Shown here: positions 8,178 through 17,124 of the stretch, piece after piece
How positions within the stretch are numbered: position 1 is the stretch's first letter
Layout: every line of letters begins with the position of its first letter
Source: an uncultured Poribacteria bacterium
GTDB taxonomy: Bacteria; Poribacteria; WGA-4E; WGA-3G
Length of the DNA stretch: 64,000 nucleotides
Direction: 5' to 3'
Assembly: GCA_958295855.1 (NCBI GenBank)
Contig: OY282383.1
Coordinates: 2,274,481 to 2,338,480, forward strand
The notes under the pieces: model-generated
Told to the model about the DNA's origin: nothing
Database searches by the model: none
What the model saw: the letters and a program-made list of their open reading frames with translations, nothing else
Made by a program: the position numbers and the translations under genes

Positions 8178-9222
8178 TATGTGCAGCATCTGCCGCAACG
8201 ACTTCACCGATAACGGCAGCCTCCGGACAATCGCGAGCGCGTAGTTCTGCCACAGCTGCGTCAGCATTCTCCGCCGACACCGCAAATAACAAACCACCCG
8301 ACGTTTCCGCCTCCATCAAAATATGACGCATTTCCTCCGAAACCGCAGACTGGAACGTCACCTTGTCCGCGAGAAACGCCATATTGGCAAGATAGGCCTG
8401 CGTGTACGTATCCTGACGAACGAGTGCAGGCGCGTCTGCAAAATGAGGTACAGCACTGCTCTCAATCTTTAGCCCTACGTTACTGCCCTCCGCCATCTCC
8501 ATCCCGTGCCCCAACAACCCATAACCTGTGACATCTGTGCAGGCACTTGCTTGATAGGTTAGCATCACCTCGGATGCAGCCGCATTTAACCGCGTCATCG
8601 ATTCTACTACCTGGGACAACACCGAATCGCTGCGTGATGCTGGAACTTTGTCAAATTTCAGCCCTGTCGTCAGAATACCGATGCCGAGATTCTTGGTTAA
8701 AATCAGTACATCACCGGGGCGCGCACCGTAGTTTTTCACAAATTTTTCCGGATGGACGAGGCCCGTTACCGCAAGCCCATACATCAACTCTGGTGCATCC
8801 ACCGTATGTCCGCCGAGGAGAACAGCACCGGCTTCAATGACTTTCTCTGTGCCACCCCTGATGATGTCGCCAAGTACCCACAAATCTAGGTCTGCCTTCG
8901 GCCAGCAGGCGATATTCAACGCGGTTTTCGGAACACCACCCATGCTATAGACATCGCTCAACGCATTCGCTGCGGCAATCGCACCAAACGTGTAGGGTTC
9001 GTCTACGATGGGCGTAAAGTAGTCCACCGTGTTGACAAGTGCAAGCGTATCTGAAATGCGGTAGATGCCTGCATCATCGGACGTTTCGGTGCCGACGAGC
9101 AGATTCGCATCCGCAGATTTCGGAATGTTGCTTAAAACGTGTGCAAGCTCCCCCGGAGCTAGCTTTGAAGCTCACCCGGCGCATTTCACCGTTGCAGTGA
9201 GTCGGATTTTTTGTCGTGTCAT
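8161..9222 (-). CDS. selD: Selenide, water dikinase, selenocysteine-containing (UGA read-through)
   Basis: Makes selenophosphate, the selenium donor for Sec-tRNA. An ordinary frame begins only at 9027 (MDYFTPIVDEPYTFG), which lacks the catalytic N-terminus. Continuing upstream on the same frame, an ATG at 9222 gives MTRQKIRLTATVKCAG, then a UGA codon, then ASKLAPGELAHVL and NLLVGTETSDDAGIYRI, the normal SelD N-terminus. UGA falls at residue 17 and Lys at residue 20, the positions of the essential Cys17 and Lys20 in the E. coli enzyme. Read as Sec, the protein has 353 residues, a normal length. CTDVTGYGLLGHGMEMAEG is present later. The C-terminal FVHA and the stop come from an E-type repeat. 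Confidence 0.9.
9143..9163 (-). promoter_or_regulatory. Candidate bacterial SECIS hairpin in selD mRNA
   Basis: Immediately downstream of the UGA, AGCTCC (9160-9155) pairs perfectly with GGAGCT (9151-9146) around a GGG loop, extended by a GC/GC pair after one T-T mismatch. The loop starts 18 nt after the UGA, within the 16-37 nt spacing known for bacterial SECIS elements, and has G at its first positions. Confidence 0.7.
9172..9174 (-). other. In-frame UGA, predicted selenocysteine codon 17 of selD
   Basis: The only stop in the SelD frame between the ATG at 9222 and the terminator. The context CAG-U-ASKLAP matches the active-site loop of Sec- or Cys-containing SelD proteins. Confidence 0.9.
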
Positions 9223-9244
9223 GTGCTTTCAAAATGTTCAGTTG

Positions 9245-9278
9245 CTGTGGTATTAACCCCTGTTTACAGGGGCATATA
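9245..9278. repeat. Nested palindrome between selD and the isomerase gene
   Basis: GTGGTATT ... CATATAC outer arms around CCCCTGTTTACAGGGG. A GGAGCTCGCTCCTAC motif follows at about 9300. Confidence 0.7.
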
Positions 9279-9327
9279 CAATTCCTGTTTTTCAGTTTCG
9301 GAGCTCGCTCCTACAACGCTATCGCAC

Positions 9328-10224
9328 CTACTGCAGCTCTGCCAAGACAGATTTCACATACGCCACGCTTTTCCCATCTTGATGGAACCCATCCCCGTAG
9401 CGAACACCTTCAATCGCGAGGTAACCATCGTAGTCTACATCTAACAACGCGGCAATCGCAAAGCGATAGTCGATTTCCCCATCCGGCAGCGGTGCCTGCA
9501 CATAGATAGCCGTCTCTAACTCAGGAATATGCACCCGATAGAGGCTTTTACAATGCCAATAGTTGACGTGCGGTGCCAGCGCGACAATCGCATCTTCGCA
9601 CGACTCCTCCGGAATATCGTACGTCCAATAGATGTTCCCCAAGTCTGGATTTACACCGACGTTCGGGGCATCCATCAGTTCAAGCAGATGCAACGCCGAC
9701 CAGCTGTTATCCACAATGGAGTTTTGATGAATTTCTATTGAAATCTCTACGCCCACATCCGCCGCAACGCTTGCAACATCTGAAACTGCACTGGCAGTAC
9801 GTTTGTAATCCTCTGCGCTCGCATGACGGCTTGAACCTTGCGACACAGATTCACCCCGATAGGTGCCTTTGTCATTCGGAGCTCGAGGTGGCGTGGTTAC
9901 CGTTGAATTAACAACCCCCGCCCCTATTTTGGCGGCAAAATGGACTGCATCCTCCATCCGTTGCTTGTTCGCCGCAGCAACGCGTGGGTGTGCGGCACCG
10001 CCGCCCCCACGAATTGCAACGCAAGGTACACCGGTGCCTACGAGTTCTGTACGAAGCGTCTCAATCTCAGCATCACTCAGGCTCATCGCAGGAAGTTCGA
10101 TCCCATCAAACCCGATATCCTTCACTTTTTCTAAAAATTGTTGTCGGTCTGAGGCATCGGTTGGTAACCCGGCTCCATTATACGGGTACGATGCACACCG
10201 CCGAAAGGCATACGCAATCTTCAT
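9328..10224 (-). CDS. Sugar phosphate isomerase/epimerase-like TIM-barrel protein
   Basis: 298 residues of the xylose-isomerase-like AP endonuclease 2 family. Visible blocks: DIGFDGIELPAMSLSD (about 37-52), the IEIHQN strand with a candidate metal Glu and His, VGVNPDLGNIYW, and YDGYLAIEGVRYGDG with a C-terminal Glu ligand. The substrate cannot be read from sequence. The start codon overlaps the stop of the upstream HD gene (ATGA at 10221-10224), so the two are translated together. It is one of three such paralogues here (also 50870 and 57384). Confidence 0.8.
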   Translation of the reverse strand: MKIAYAFRRCASYPYNGAGLPTDASDRQQFLEKVKDIGFDGIELPAMSLSDAEIETLRTELVGTGVPCVAIRGGGGAAHPRVAAANKQRMEDAVHFAAKIGAGVVNSTVTTPPRAPNDKGTYRGESVSQGSSRHASAEDYKRTASAVSDVASVAADVGVEISIEIHQNSIVDNSWSALHLLELMDAPNVGVNPDLGNIYWTYDIPEESCEDAIVALAPHVNYWHCKSLYRVHIPELETAIYVQAPLPDGEIDYRFAIAALLDVDYDGYLAIEGVRYGDGFHQDGKSVAYVKSVLAELQ

Positions 10225-10970
10225 CTTGTGTCTCCATCAAATAGATAGGCTACAGCACGCTGAAGCTGTTGAAAGATTTTTTTGCATCTTTCAGCGTCCA
10301 TGTTATGGCGTTCACCTTCGTCCGTAACGCCCTTCGGAGTCTCCGGCGCGAGGTTGCTATCGAAGGAAGGGTAGGCACAAGGCTCTACCCCTACACTTGG
10401 GTGAGCTTCGCTTTCTAAGAACGCCTGGGCATGCCCGCCCCTCTCATGTTTACATAGTGTATCACATGCTAGCTGTTTTTGTAAACTCTCTAACATGCAA
10501 CGATAATACCACGCTTGCGCCTCAACACCGCCGTGAAACCTGTCCCACACGGCATCGCCGATGACATGATATGCTGAAATCATAGTGCGAAGATTGTGAA
10601 GTTTGTCAGCGCACGTCACAAGGCAGATTTCCATGCTGGCGGTTTTCAACGCCTCTATCCGCTCGCTTTTCCGTGCCCGCCACCGCAACGCCTTATTTTC
10701 AGAACAACCCTCAACAATGTCCGCAACCTCTTCACCAAAGTGTTCCCGAATAAATTCCAACGTCAGCACGGTATCCTCAACCGTATCGTGCAGGATACCG
10801 GCAATAATCACCGATTCGCTGCACCTCGCCTCCATGAGAATAAGCCCCACCGCATACGGATGCGTAATATAGGGTGTACGGGTGCCTTTCCGATACTGCC
10901 CCTGATGGGCTTCGGCGGCAACTTCTATCGCTTTCTCGATGTGGTTTTTCCCGATACCTTGCTGCGTCAT
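10221..10970 (-). CDS. HD-domain hydrolase of RelA/SpoT type (Mesh1-like)
   Basis: 249 residues. The N-terminal half reads HQGQYRKGTRTPYITHPYAV, then IIAGILHDTVEDT (the HD pair), IVEGCSENKALRW and CADKLHNLRTM, the order of the ppGpp hydrolase domain of SpoT/Rel. There is no synthetase or TGS domain, so a small alarmone or related phosphohydrolase is likely. An F-type palindrome is translated in frame near residues 192-201 (10368-10395) in the region after the catalytic core. Translationally coupled to the isomerase by a 4-bp overlap. Confidence 0.8.
   Translation of the reverse strand: MTQQGIGKNHIEKAIEVAAEAHQGQYRKGTRTPYITHPYAVGLILMEARCSESVIIAGILHDTVEDTVLTLEFIREHFGEEVADIVEGCSENKALRWRARKSERIEALKTASMEICLVTCADKLHNLRTMISAYHVIGDAVWDRFHGGVEAQAWYYRCMLESLQKQLACDTLCKHERGGHAQAFLESEAHPSVGVEPCAYPSFDSNLAPETPKGVTDEGERHNMDAERCKKIFQQLQRAVAYLFDGDTR
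10368..10395. repeat. F-type palindrome inserted in frame in the HD gene
   Basis: AGGGTAGGCACAAGGC paired with CTCTACCCCTACA, the same element as the intergenic copies near 6250, 7275, 8090, 11165 and 48040. Here it is translated as part of the HD protein. Confidence 0.75.
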
Positions 10971-11291
10971 GGATTCAGTGCCTGGCTCTGCTAACTTTTT
11001 TACAGATTTAGATATAAGAAAATGATAACATATTTATGCATTACAGGTCAAGACTTTTGTTACATCTTTTAGAAGTATTCAGTTGTCGGTTATCGATTTT
11101 CACTAAAATTTAGGTATGGAGCGAGGCAATCTTTCTATTTTTCGTAAGGTTCAGTTTGTCGTAGGGGTAGTGCCTTGTGCCTACCCTTGCTGCTGTAGTT
11201 TGAAATTCCTTGTTTTTATGAGTATGCTTCCCCGCAAAGCGGGGTAACATAGAAAAGCGCGCCCTTAAATGCGCGCGTGGAGGAAAATACC
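10971..11291. repeat. Divergent spacer HD gene / M81 gene with F-type and nested palindromes
   Basis: The left part (10990-11140) is AT-rich and presumably holds the divergent promoters; no clear consensus pair was found. 11161-11187 is an F-type palindrome (GTAGGGGTAGTGCC / TTGTGCCTACCC). 11221-11251 is a nested palindrome (AGTATGC ... AACATA around CCCCGCAAAGCGGGG). GGAGG at 11279-11283 is the ribosome site of the M81 gene. Confidence 0.7.
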
Positions 11292-12776
11292 ATGAAAATA
11301 GTCGCTATCGGCGGCATCATGCATGAATCTAATACGTTCAGTGATACCCCAACGGATTTCGCCGCGTTCTCCCACACCAGCGGCGACGCGTTATTTGAGG
11401 GCTGGGGAGAGACACACCATGAAATGGGAGGCTTTATTCAGGGTGCCGCACAGCACGGATATACGACTCACCCTACCCTGATGGCCTCCGCAACGCCCGC
11501 AGGCCGCGTCACCGATGACGCTTTCGACCGGCTCACCGATACGTTAATCCAACAACTCAAAGCCGCGCCGAAATATGAGGGCTTGCTGCTCGCGCTGCAC
11601 GGAGCGATGGTAGTAGAAAGCTACCCGGATGGAGATGGCGAAGTGTTACGAAGACTCCGCACGGAATTCGGCAATGAGCTCCCCATCGTCGTCACCTTGG
11701 ATCATCACGCCAATGTCTCCGAGCAGATGGTTGCCAACTCCACTGCCCTTGTAATTTACAAAACGAACCCACACATCGACCAGCGGCAACGGGGGCTACA
11801 GGCAGGCAAACTCATGATGCAAATACTCCAGGATGGGGTTAACCCCACGCAGGCACTCGCCAAACCGCCAATGCTCCTCAATATCCTGTATCAAAACACC
11901 AGCACACCCCCGATGAACGCCCTGCTCACAGCGGCGAGACAACTGGAAGAGCACCCCGATGTGCTTGTAGCGAACGTTGCCGCAGGCTACCCCTACGCCG
12001 ATGTCTATGAGGCAGGGCCCTCTGTCGTCGTTGTCACTAATGACAATCCGCAACTTGCCCAGAACGAAGCCGACCGGTTATCAGAGATGTTATGGAACAT
12101 CCGCGGGCAATTAACGCTCGACCTGCCCGATGCAGCACAAGCAGTTAAGCAAGCCATATCCCTTGTAGGAGAGATTTCTAATCCCGACTCCTCGCAACAA
12201 TCTCCTGTCATCCTCGTTGAAATGGGGGATAACATCGGCGGCGGCTCCCCTGGGGACAGCACTATCATCCTCGCCGAATTGATGCGGCAGAAAGCGTCGG
12301 GCTTTGTCGTCGTTCTCTATGATGCGGAAGGTGTACAACGCTGCATTCAGGCGGGAGTCGGCGGAGAGGTTTCCCTTCATGTCGGCGGAAAATCAGACAA
12401 TCGGCACGGTACCCCGGTCCCAATTCACGGCAATGTTCGCCTTATCCACGATGGCCGCTTTATAGAGACAGAGCCTCGGCACGGCGGGCAGAGATACCAC
12501 AATCAGGGGCTCACAACCGTTGTTGCGGTAGGAGATTCGCTGGTTGTCCTGACGAGCAGACGACAAACCCCCTTTAGTCTCCAGCAACTGTACAGCCTCG
12601 GTATCGATGCGACAGCGATGCAGATGATTGTCGTCAAAGCGGCAATCGCCTACCGCGCTGCCTATGAACCCATCGCGGGGCAGATTATTGAGGTAGACAC
12701 GCCGGGGCTAACCGCAGTGAATCCGCTGCATTTTACGTATCGAGATGTGCGTAGGCCGCTGTTTCCGTTAGATTGA
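11292..12776 (+). CDS. M81 family metallopeptidase (MlrC-like)
   Basis: 494 residues from the ATG at 11292, preceded by GGAGG at a good distance. The N-terminal DUF1485 part starts MKIVAIGGIMHESNTFSDTP, with LLLALHGAMVVES and VVTLDHHANVSEQM; the C-terminal MlrC part has VEMGDNIGGGSPGDST. MlrC itself cleaves linearised microcystin, but most members of this zinc hydrolase family act on unknown peptides or amides. No export signal is seen, so it is probably cytoplasmic. Confidence 0.88.
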   Translation: MKIVAIGGIMHESNTFSDTPTDFAAFSHTSGDALFEGWGETHHEMGGFIQGAAQHGYTTHPTLMASATPAGRVTDDAFDRLTDTLIQQLKAAPKYEGLLLALHGAMVVESYPDGDGEVLRRLRTEFGNELPIVVTLDHHANVSEQMVANSTALVIYKTNPHIDQRQRGLQAGKLMMQILQDGVNPTQALAKPPMLLNILYQNTSTPPMNALLTAARQLEEHPDVLVANVAAGYPYADVYEAGPSVVVVTNDNPQLAQNEADRLSEMLWNIRGQLTLDLPDAAQAVKQAISLVGEISNPDSSQQSPVILVEMGDNIGGGSPGDSTIILAELMRQKASGFVVVLYDAEGVQRCIQAGVGGEVSLHVGGKSDNRHGTPVPIHGNVRLIHDGRFIETEPRHGGQRYHNQGLTTVVAVGDSLVVLTSRRQTPFSLQQLYSLGIDATAMQMIVVKAAIAYRAAYEPIAGQIIEVDTPGLTAVNPLHFTYRDVRRPLFPLD

Positions 12777-12994
12777 GGCACTTCGCAGAATTTCGTTGAT
12801 TTTTTGATGTATTTCGTGTCACAATATTAGGAACAAATAGTCGCAATGTCCGGCGCAAGTCGCGCGCATAATCGCATCACAGGGGATGTGTTTAACGGGA
12901 TTGCCAACCAATTGGTGGGGGGCGAGTGTGATGCCTTCATCTAACTTGTAGGCGCGGTTTGCAACCGTGCCAAATTGAACAGAGAGGTAATATC

Positions 12995-13597
12995 ATGGCC
13001 TTTAGCGATTTTAAGACAATCTCTGAAGTACAGGAGAAATTTAGAATCACATACGCCGAAGATGATTTTGTCAAACCCGAACCATTAAATCCTTCGGCGG
13101 AATTTCTGCGAGACTTTGAATTTACCCGGGAACATATCAATGTGTTCGCATCTGAAGCAGCGCGCCGTGAGGCAATTATATTTCCTGTTTTGAAGGAGAA
13201 CTATAAAGCCTACGCCCATCGATACGCGCTCTGGATAAAACAATCCATCGCTTACGATGAGCTCTTGAGCGGAACGCCAGATTACTTTATCTCTACCAGA
13301 TCTGAATTAGGCAAAACCGTTGTGGGAAGTCCCTTAATACTGCTTGTTGAGGCAAAGAAAAACGACTTTGAGCAAGGCTGGGGACAATGTCTCGCAGAAT
13401 TAATAGCCGCCCAAAAGATAAATGATGATGTTGATTTTCCGGTATATGGCATTGTCACCGATGGCACATTGTGGCAGTTCGGACAGCTTATCGGCGATAC
13501 CTTCACCCAAAACAGAACAGACTTTGCATTATCGAATTTATCGACACTCTTTGGGGCCGTTAATTCTGTCTTCAAAGCCACAGGCGATACGAATTGA
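12995..13597 (+). CDS. PD-(D/E)XK nuclease-like protein
   Basis: 200 residues, ATG at 12995 after AGAGAGG. I do not recognise a named gene. The centre reads GTPDYFIS, then after about 16 residues PLILLVEAKKNDF, which fits a PD-(D/E)XK nuclease core (Asp in PDY, Glu and Lys in EAK). A Gln-rich helix (EQGWGQCLAELIAAQ) follows, as in many such folds and in type I restriction HsdR N-domains. It stands alone with no partner subunit, at the left edge of the defence genes. Nuclease activity is inferred from the motif only. Confidence 0.6.
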   Translation: MAFSDFKTISEVQEKFRITYAEDDFVKPEPLNPSAEFLRDFEFTREHINVFASEAARREAIIFPVLKENYKAYAHRYALWIKQSIAYDELLSGTPDYFISTRSELGKTVVGSPLILLVEAKKNDFEQGWGQCLAELIAAQKINDDVDFPVYGIVTDGTLWQFGQLIGDTFTQNRTDFALSNLSTLFGAVNSVFKATGDTN

Positions 13598-13955
13598 AAA
13601 GGCACGTGAAGACATATTTGCCTGCATAGGGACACTTATACTAAGTTGTGAGTGACTCGCGCAAACTTTTTTATTTCTTACATTATAGTTTTCAATCCTA
13701 TAAGGGCGAAATGTCTATAGCAGCCTCTCTCCCCCGCTTTTTAGTCCCGTAGCGACAGCATGTTTATAGAAACGCGGCACCTCCGGCATCTTCAACCCCG
13801 TAGGGGTGACATGTTTATGGTGTCCGCGTAGCGATTATATGTTTACGGACAGAAAATGTTTAGAATTGAATATCCCCATGACGTTTCAGAATTTTGTTGA
13901 CTTTTCTTAAGTCTGATGTCATACTTACGAATTATAAAGTTCGCAAGGAGGTTTT
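13598..13955. repeat. Spacer upstream of zorA with four degenerate CCGTAG..ATGTTTATAG repeats
   Basis: No gene seen. A D-type relic (CGCGCAAACTTTTTTATTTCTTACA) lies at about 13656-13684. Four related units follow near 13705, 13747, 13798 and 13828, each of the form CCCGTAGGGGTGACATGTTT with AT-rich ends; the third is the best preserved. The zorA promoter follows at 13897-13925. Confidence 0.65.
13897..13925 (+). promoter_or_regulatory. Promoter of the zorA-zorB-HNH operon
   Basis: TTGACT (13897-13902), 17-bp spacer, CATACT (13920-13925) with an extended -10 TG two bases upstream. AAGGAGG at 13945-13951 is a strong ribosome site for the zorA ATG at 13956. Confidence 0.6.
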
Positions 13956-16100
13956 ATGAGAAAAATTATTCGCGTTTTGTTTTGCATAGTTTCTATTGGG
14001 GTTTCTATTTCGATAGCCTGGTACTCGATAGCCTGGTACTCGATTCCGGATTTGTCCACACGTGTATATGTATGTTTCCAGATTGGTGTGTTTGTCGGTA
14101 TTTTGTGGTGGTGGAAATATTGGTCTACACATACCAATACAGTTGCTTCAATTTTAACCGTTATCGGTGTTTTTGGAACTTTCCTCGGAATCTTCATTGG
14201 GCTTCAGGCTTTTGAAATTGAGAATATTGAGGCGAGCATTCCGGGCTTATTAGAAGGGCTCAAGCTTGCTTTCTTAACCTCGCTTGTCGGAATCGGATCC
14301 GCAATTCTTCTAAAAGGAATAGGAATAGTGGCACCGCTATTTCGAAAATTTCAAAAAGGTAAAAATCCAATCGATGTAGAACGCGATAAGTTTATTGGTG
14401 CTTTAAAAGGTATAGAAACATCTGGAGAAACTAACCTGCGTGCCCAATTGGTGACGTTGAACACAACCATTAAAAAAGAAGGTAGCGAAACCAGAAAAAC
14501 TTTGGATAACATTAAAACCCATCTTGATGGTATTCATACCTCTCTCACTGAAGAGGAAGGTGCTACGTTCAAACAATTGCATCACTTGACGACAACTTTT
14601 TCAAACAAACATGAGGAATTGATTCGCTCGCAAACAAAAGAGGGACGCGAAACTCGCGATACGCTAAATAGTATAAAAACTGAGATCACTGGCATTAAAG
14701 AAGCACTTATTGGTGAAGATGAAAGCACAGTCTTTGCGCAATTGCAAGAATTGACTGAAACGGTTTCAGAGAAAGTTGGCGAAATTGCGGCGAAAGTTGG
14801 TGAAATTGCTACTGGACAATTGATTGAAGCACTTAGAGAAGTTATCCGGGATTTCAACAAGAACCTCACCGAGCAATTTGGCGAAAACTTTAAACAGTTA
14901 AATGAGGCGGTTGGAAGAACTGTAGAATGGCAGGAACAATATCGTCAACAGATGGACGAACTTGCCAATGAATTTCGGATTGCGGCGCAGAGTGTTGAGC
15001 AGTCTCGCGTAGCGTTAGCATCAGCAGCTGAGTCATTAACCACAATTGAGGATCAAAGCGATAGTCTGGTTTCCATTGCTGAAAAATTAGATCCTATTCT
15101 TCATACTTTAAATGATCAGTTAGAGGCGTTCAGCGAATTGCGTCAGAGAGCACATGAGGCGTTTCCACTTATCGAAAACCGCTTAAACGATCTGACTGCT
15201 AGTTTTTCAAACACAGTGAAAACAACGATTGCCAATTCCCATAAGAGCATGGAAACCCAGCGCGCTGCTTTAGCAACACAAGGAGACGAACTTCGGAAGA
15301 CTGTGGGAGATACCACTCAGCAGTTTGAGCAATTAACAACGCGTTTCTCAGGATCTGTTGAGACCTCAATTGCCGACTCTCACAATAGTATGAATAAGCA
15401 ACGAGAAGAATTAACAGCGCGATTCAGCAGTCTTGAGATTGCTATCAATGCCGCTTTGGAAACTACCACTCAGCAGCTTACCACGATGACAACAGATTTT
15501 TCAGAAGCCGTCAAGACATCTATTACTGAGTCTCAGGTTAGCATGAATAAACAACGAGAAGAATTAACAGCGCGATTCAGCGATCTTGAGAATGCTATGA
15601 ATGCCGCTAATCAACAACTTCGAAAGACTGTAAATGGCATTAGCAAGCAGCTTGACAGCGTGTTTGAGCGGAGTGCAAATCATATGGAAAACACTTTGAA
15701 GGAATTTACAAATGAGATTCATGGAAGTCTGGAAAAGCAGCGCGAGGCATTTGAGGCTCATTCAAGAACGTTTCAAACGACCTTGAATGAGATCTCTGGG
15801 CAGGTTAACGCGATAACAAGGAATGTTTCAGAGAATGTTAATCAGTCTCAGGTTAGCATGAATCAGCAACGGCAAGAATTAGTGAAGCTCACCCAACAAT
15901 TGCAAGAGAACTTCAGAGAGTTGGAAAACACTCTTGAAGCCGACCTGACGCGCTCTCTACAATTATTAGCCGGGCACCTTGCAGCACTTTCTAAAAAGTT
16001 TGTTGATGACTACACACCGTTGACTGAAGAACTCTACCGGCTTGTGAACCTTGTAAGAAACAATACATCTCATGAGGATACCCATTCCCCACCGTTCTAG
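13956..16100 (+). CDS. zorA: Zorya-like ZorA: MotA/TolQ/ExbB-type channel with long coiled-coil tail
   Basis: 714 residues. Four membrane segments at about 5-30, 36-54, 62-86 and 101-127; segments 3-4 carry the MotA/TolQ/ExbB text (ASILTVIGVFGTFLGIFIGL, then LLEGLKLAFLTSLVGIGSA). Residues 130-714 form an uninterrupted helical, coiled-coil-rich cytoplasmic tail with internal repeats (two copies of MNKQREELTARFS). A MotA-like unit with a long tail, next to a MotB/OmpA-like partner and a nuclease, is the layout of ZorA in Zorya anti-phage systems, where ZorAB forms a proton-driven rotary motor and the tail is thought to signal to the effector. TolQ/ExbB proteins are far shorter and lack such a tail. 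The start has its own promoter and AAGGAGG. Confidence 0.8.
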   Translation: MRKIIRVLFCIVSIGVSISIAWYSIAWYSIPDLSTRVYVCFQIGVFVGILWWWKYWSTHTNTVASILTVIGVFGTFLGIFIGLQAFEIENIEASIPGLLEGLKLAFLTSLVGIGSAILLKGIGIVAPLFRKFQKGKNPIDVERDKFIGALKGIETSGETNLRAQLVTLNTTIKKEGSETRKTLDNIKTHLDGIHTSLTEEEGATFKQLHHLTTTFSNKHEELIRSQTKEGRETRDTLNSIKTEITGIKEALIGEDESTVFAQLQELTETVSEKVGEIAAKVGEIATGQLIEALREVIRDFNKNLTEQFGENFKQLNEAVGRTVEWQEQYRQQMDELANEFRIAAQSVEQSRVALASAAESLTTIEDQSDSLVSIAEKLDPILHTLNDQLEAFSELRQRAHEAFPLIENRLNDLTASFSNTVKTTIANSHKSMETQRAALATQGDELRKTVGDTTQQFEQLTTRFSGSVETSIADSHNSMNKQREELTARFSSLEIAINAALETTTQQLTTMTTDFSEAVKTSITESQVSMNKQREELTARFSDLENAMNAANQQLRKTVNGISKQLDSVFERSANHMENTLKEFTNEIHGSLEKQREAFEAHSRTFQTTLNEISGQVNAITRNVSENVNQSQVSMNQQRQELVKLTQQLQENFRELENTLEADLTRSLQLLAGHLAALSKKFVDDYTPLTEELYRLVNLVRNNTSHEDTHSPPF
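14011..14040. repeat. 15-bp tandem duplication in the first membrane segment of zorA
   Basis: CGATAGCCTGGTACT is present twice in direct tandem, giving IAWYSIAWYSI in transmembrane segment 1. The frame is kept. Confidence 0.85.
15388..15596. repeat. Direct repeats within the zorA tail
   Basis: Two copies of a roughly 50-bp stretch (starting near 15388 and 15540) encode MNKQREELTARFS followed by SLE or DLE. Shorter relatives occur near 15246 and 15857, suggesting growth of the coiled coil by duplication. Confidence 0.75.
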
Positions 16101-16125
16101 GGTAAAACGGGAGGAAGTTAAGACG

Positions 16126-17124
16126 ATGATTGGAAAATTGTTTGGCACAGGGGGGCAGGAAACCGAAGAACATTGGATTTCCATATCCGATGTGATGGCC
16201 GGGTTAATGGTCATATTTCTCTTTATTGCTATTAGCTACATGTTGAACGTTCGCCTCAAAGCCAATGAAATTATTGTCTATAAAGATGAGGTTGAGAAAC
16301 TCCTTGACGCTTACAAAAATTTGCAGGCCGCTTTATACAAAGAGTTGCGCGCAGAGTTTGAGGGAGACCCCACTAAAAAGACACAATTTAGGACTGTGTG
16401 GCGCGGGTATTTGGACACGGAAACCCTATCTATCCGTTTTAAGAAGCCTTTTACACAAGGGGATGCCACCGTTCCAAACGCCTTTAAAAACGTCTTACGC
16501 GATTTCTTCCCGCGGTATATTGCAATTCTAACCAAGCCTGAATATAGAGATGGGATTGCTGAAATCCGCATTGAAGGGCACACCTCCAGCGAATGGTTCT
16601 CCCAAATTACAGGTGATGAAGCTTATATTAACAATATGGAATTATCGCAGAATAGGGCAAGAAACGTACTCAGCTACGTCCTACAAATGGCACATCCTAA
16701 GGTAACCCAGAATAGAGAGTGGCTCAAGAAAAAGTTGACAGCCAACGGCTTATCCTCCAGTCAGCTCATCCTGAATTTAGTCGGGCCTCGCCAACGCTCT
16801 GCGAATGCTTATTACATTATAGCAAGAGAAACGGGAATTCCGGAATGGAGAATTAGACATTTGCATCCGCAGGTTCTCCGTGAAATTAGGAATTGGCAGA
16901 ACAGCAAAAGGATTACTCGCGAGGGCATTGTTAAGGTTGTTGGTACTGTTCAAATGTTTTCCAATCTCAAACCTGAAGCACTAGAAAGAGCGGTGAGCCT
17001 TCTGACAGAGAACAAAGAGGAGTCCCGCCGTGTTGAGTTTCGGGTTGTGACAAAATCCGAAAAACTTATTGACGAGATTGAACAACTTATGAAACGATTC
17101 AATAAATCAGAGGTAGTGCATTGA
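16126..17124 (+). CDS. zorB: Zorya-like ZorB: MotB-type membrane protein with OmpA domain
   Basis: 332 residues from the ATG at 16126, which follows GGGAGGAAG at a good distance; it starts 25 bp after zorA. A short cytoplasmic N-terminus is followed by one membrane helix, HWISISDVMAGLMVIFLFIA, whose Asp22 sits at the inner end, matching the ion-binding Asp of MotB/ZorB. A linker helix follows, then a peptidoglycan-binding OmpA-like domain (about 100-320) with IRIEGHTSSEW at 147-157 and ELSQNRARNVLSYV at 172-185. The pairing with a long-tailed MotA homologue points to ZorB rather than a flagellar stator; no flagellar gene is nearby. Confidence 0.82.
   Translation: MIGKLFGTGGQETEEHWISISDVMAGLMVIFLFIAISYMLNVRLKANEIIVYKDEVEKLLDAYKNLQAALYKELRAEFEGDPTKKTQFRTVWRGYLDTETLSIRFKKPFTQGDATVPNAFKNVLRDFFPRYIAILTKPEYRDGIAEIRIEGHTSSEWFSQITGDEAYINNMELSQNRARNVLSYVLQMAHPKVTQNREWLKKKLTANGLSSSQLILNLVGPRQRSANAYYIIARETGIPEWRIRHLHPQVLREIRNWQNSKRITREGIVKVVGTVQMFSNLKPEALERAVSLLTENKEESRRVEFRVVTKSEKLIDEIEQLMKRFNKSEVVH

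Noticed and set aside
9027..9027. selD starting at the ATG at 9027
   Set aside because: That start removes the catalytic Sec/Lys loop and the nucleotide-binding N-terminus that are plainly encoded upstream across one UGA.
13956..17124. ZorAB genes as a flagellar or Tol/Exb stator
   Set aside because: No flagellar or TonB genes are nearby, the tail of the first protein is far too long, and an HNH nuclease gene is translationally coupled.
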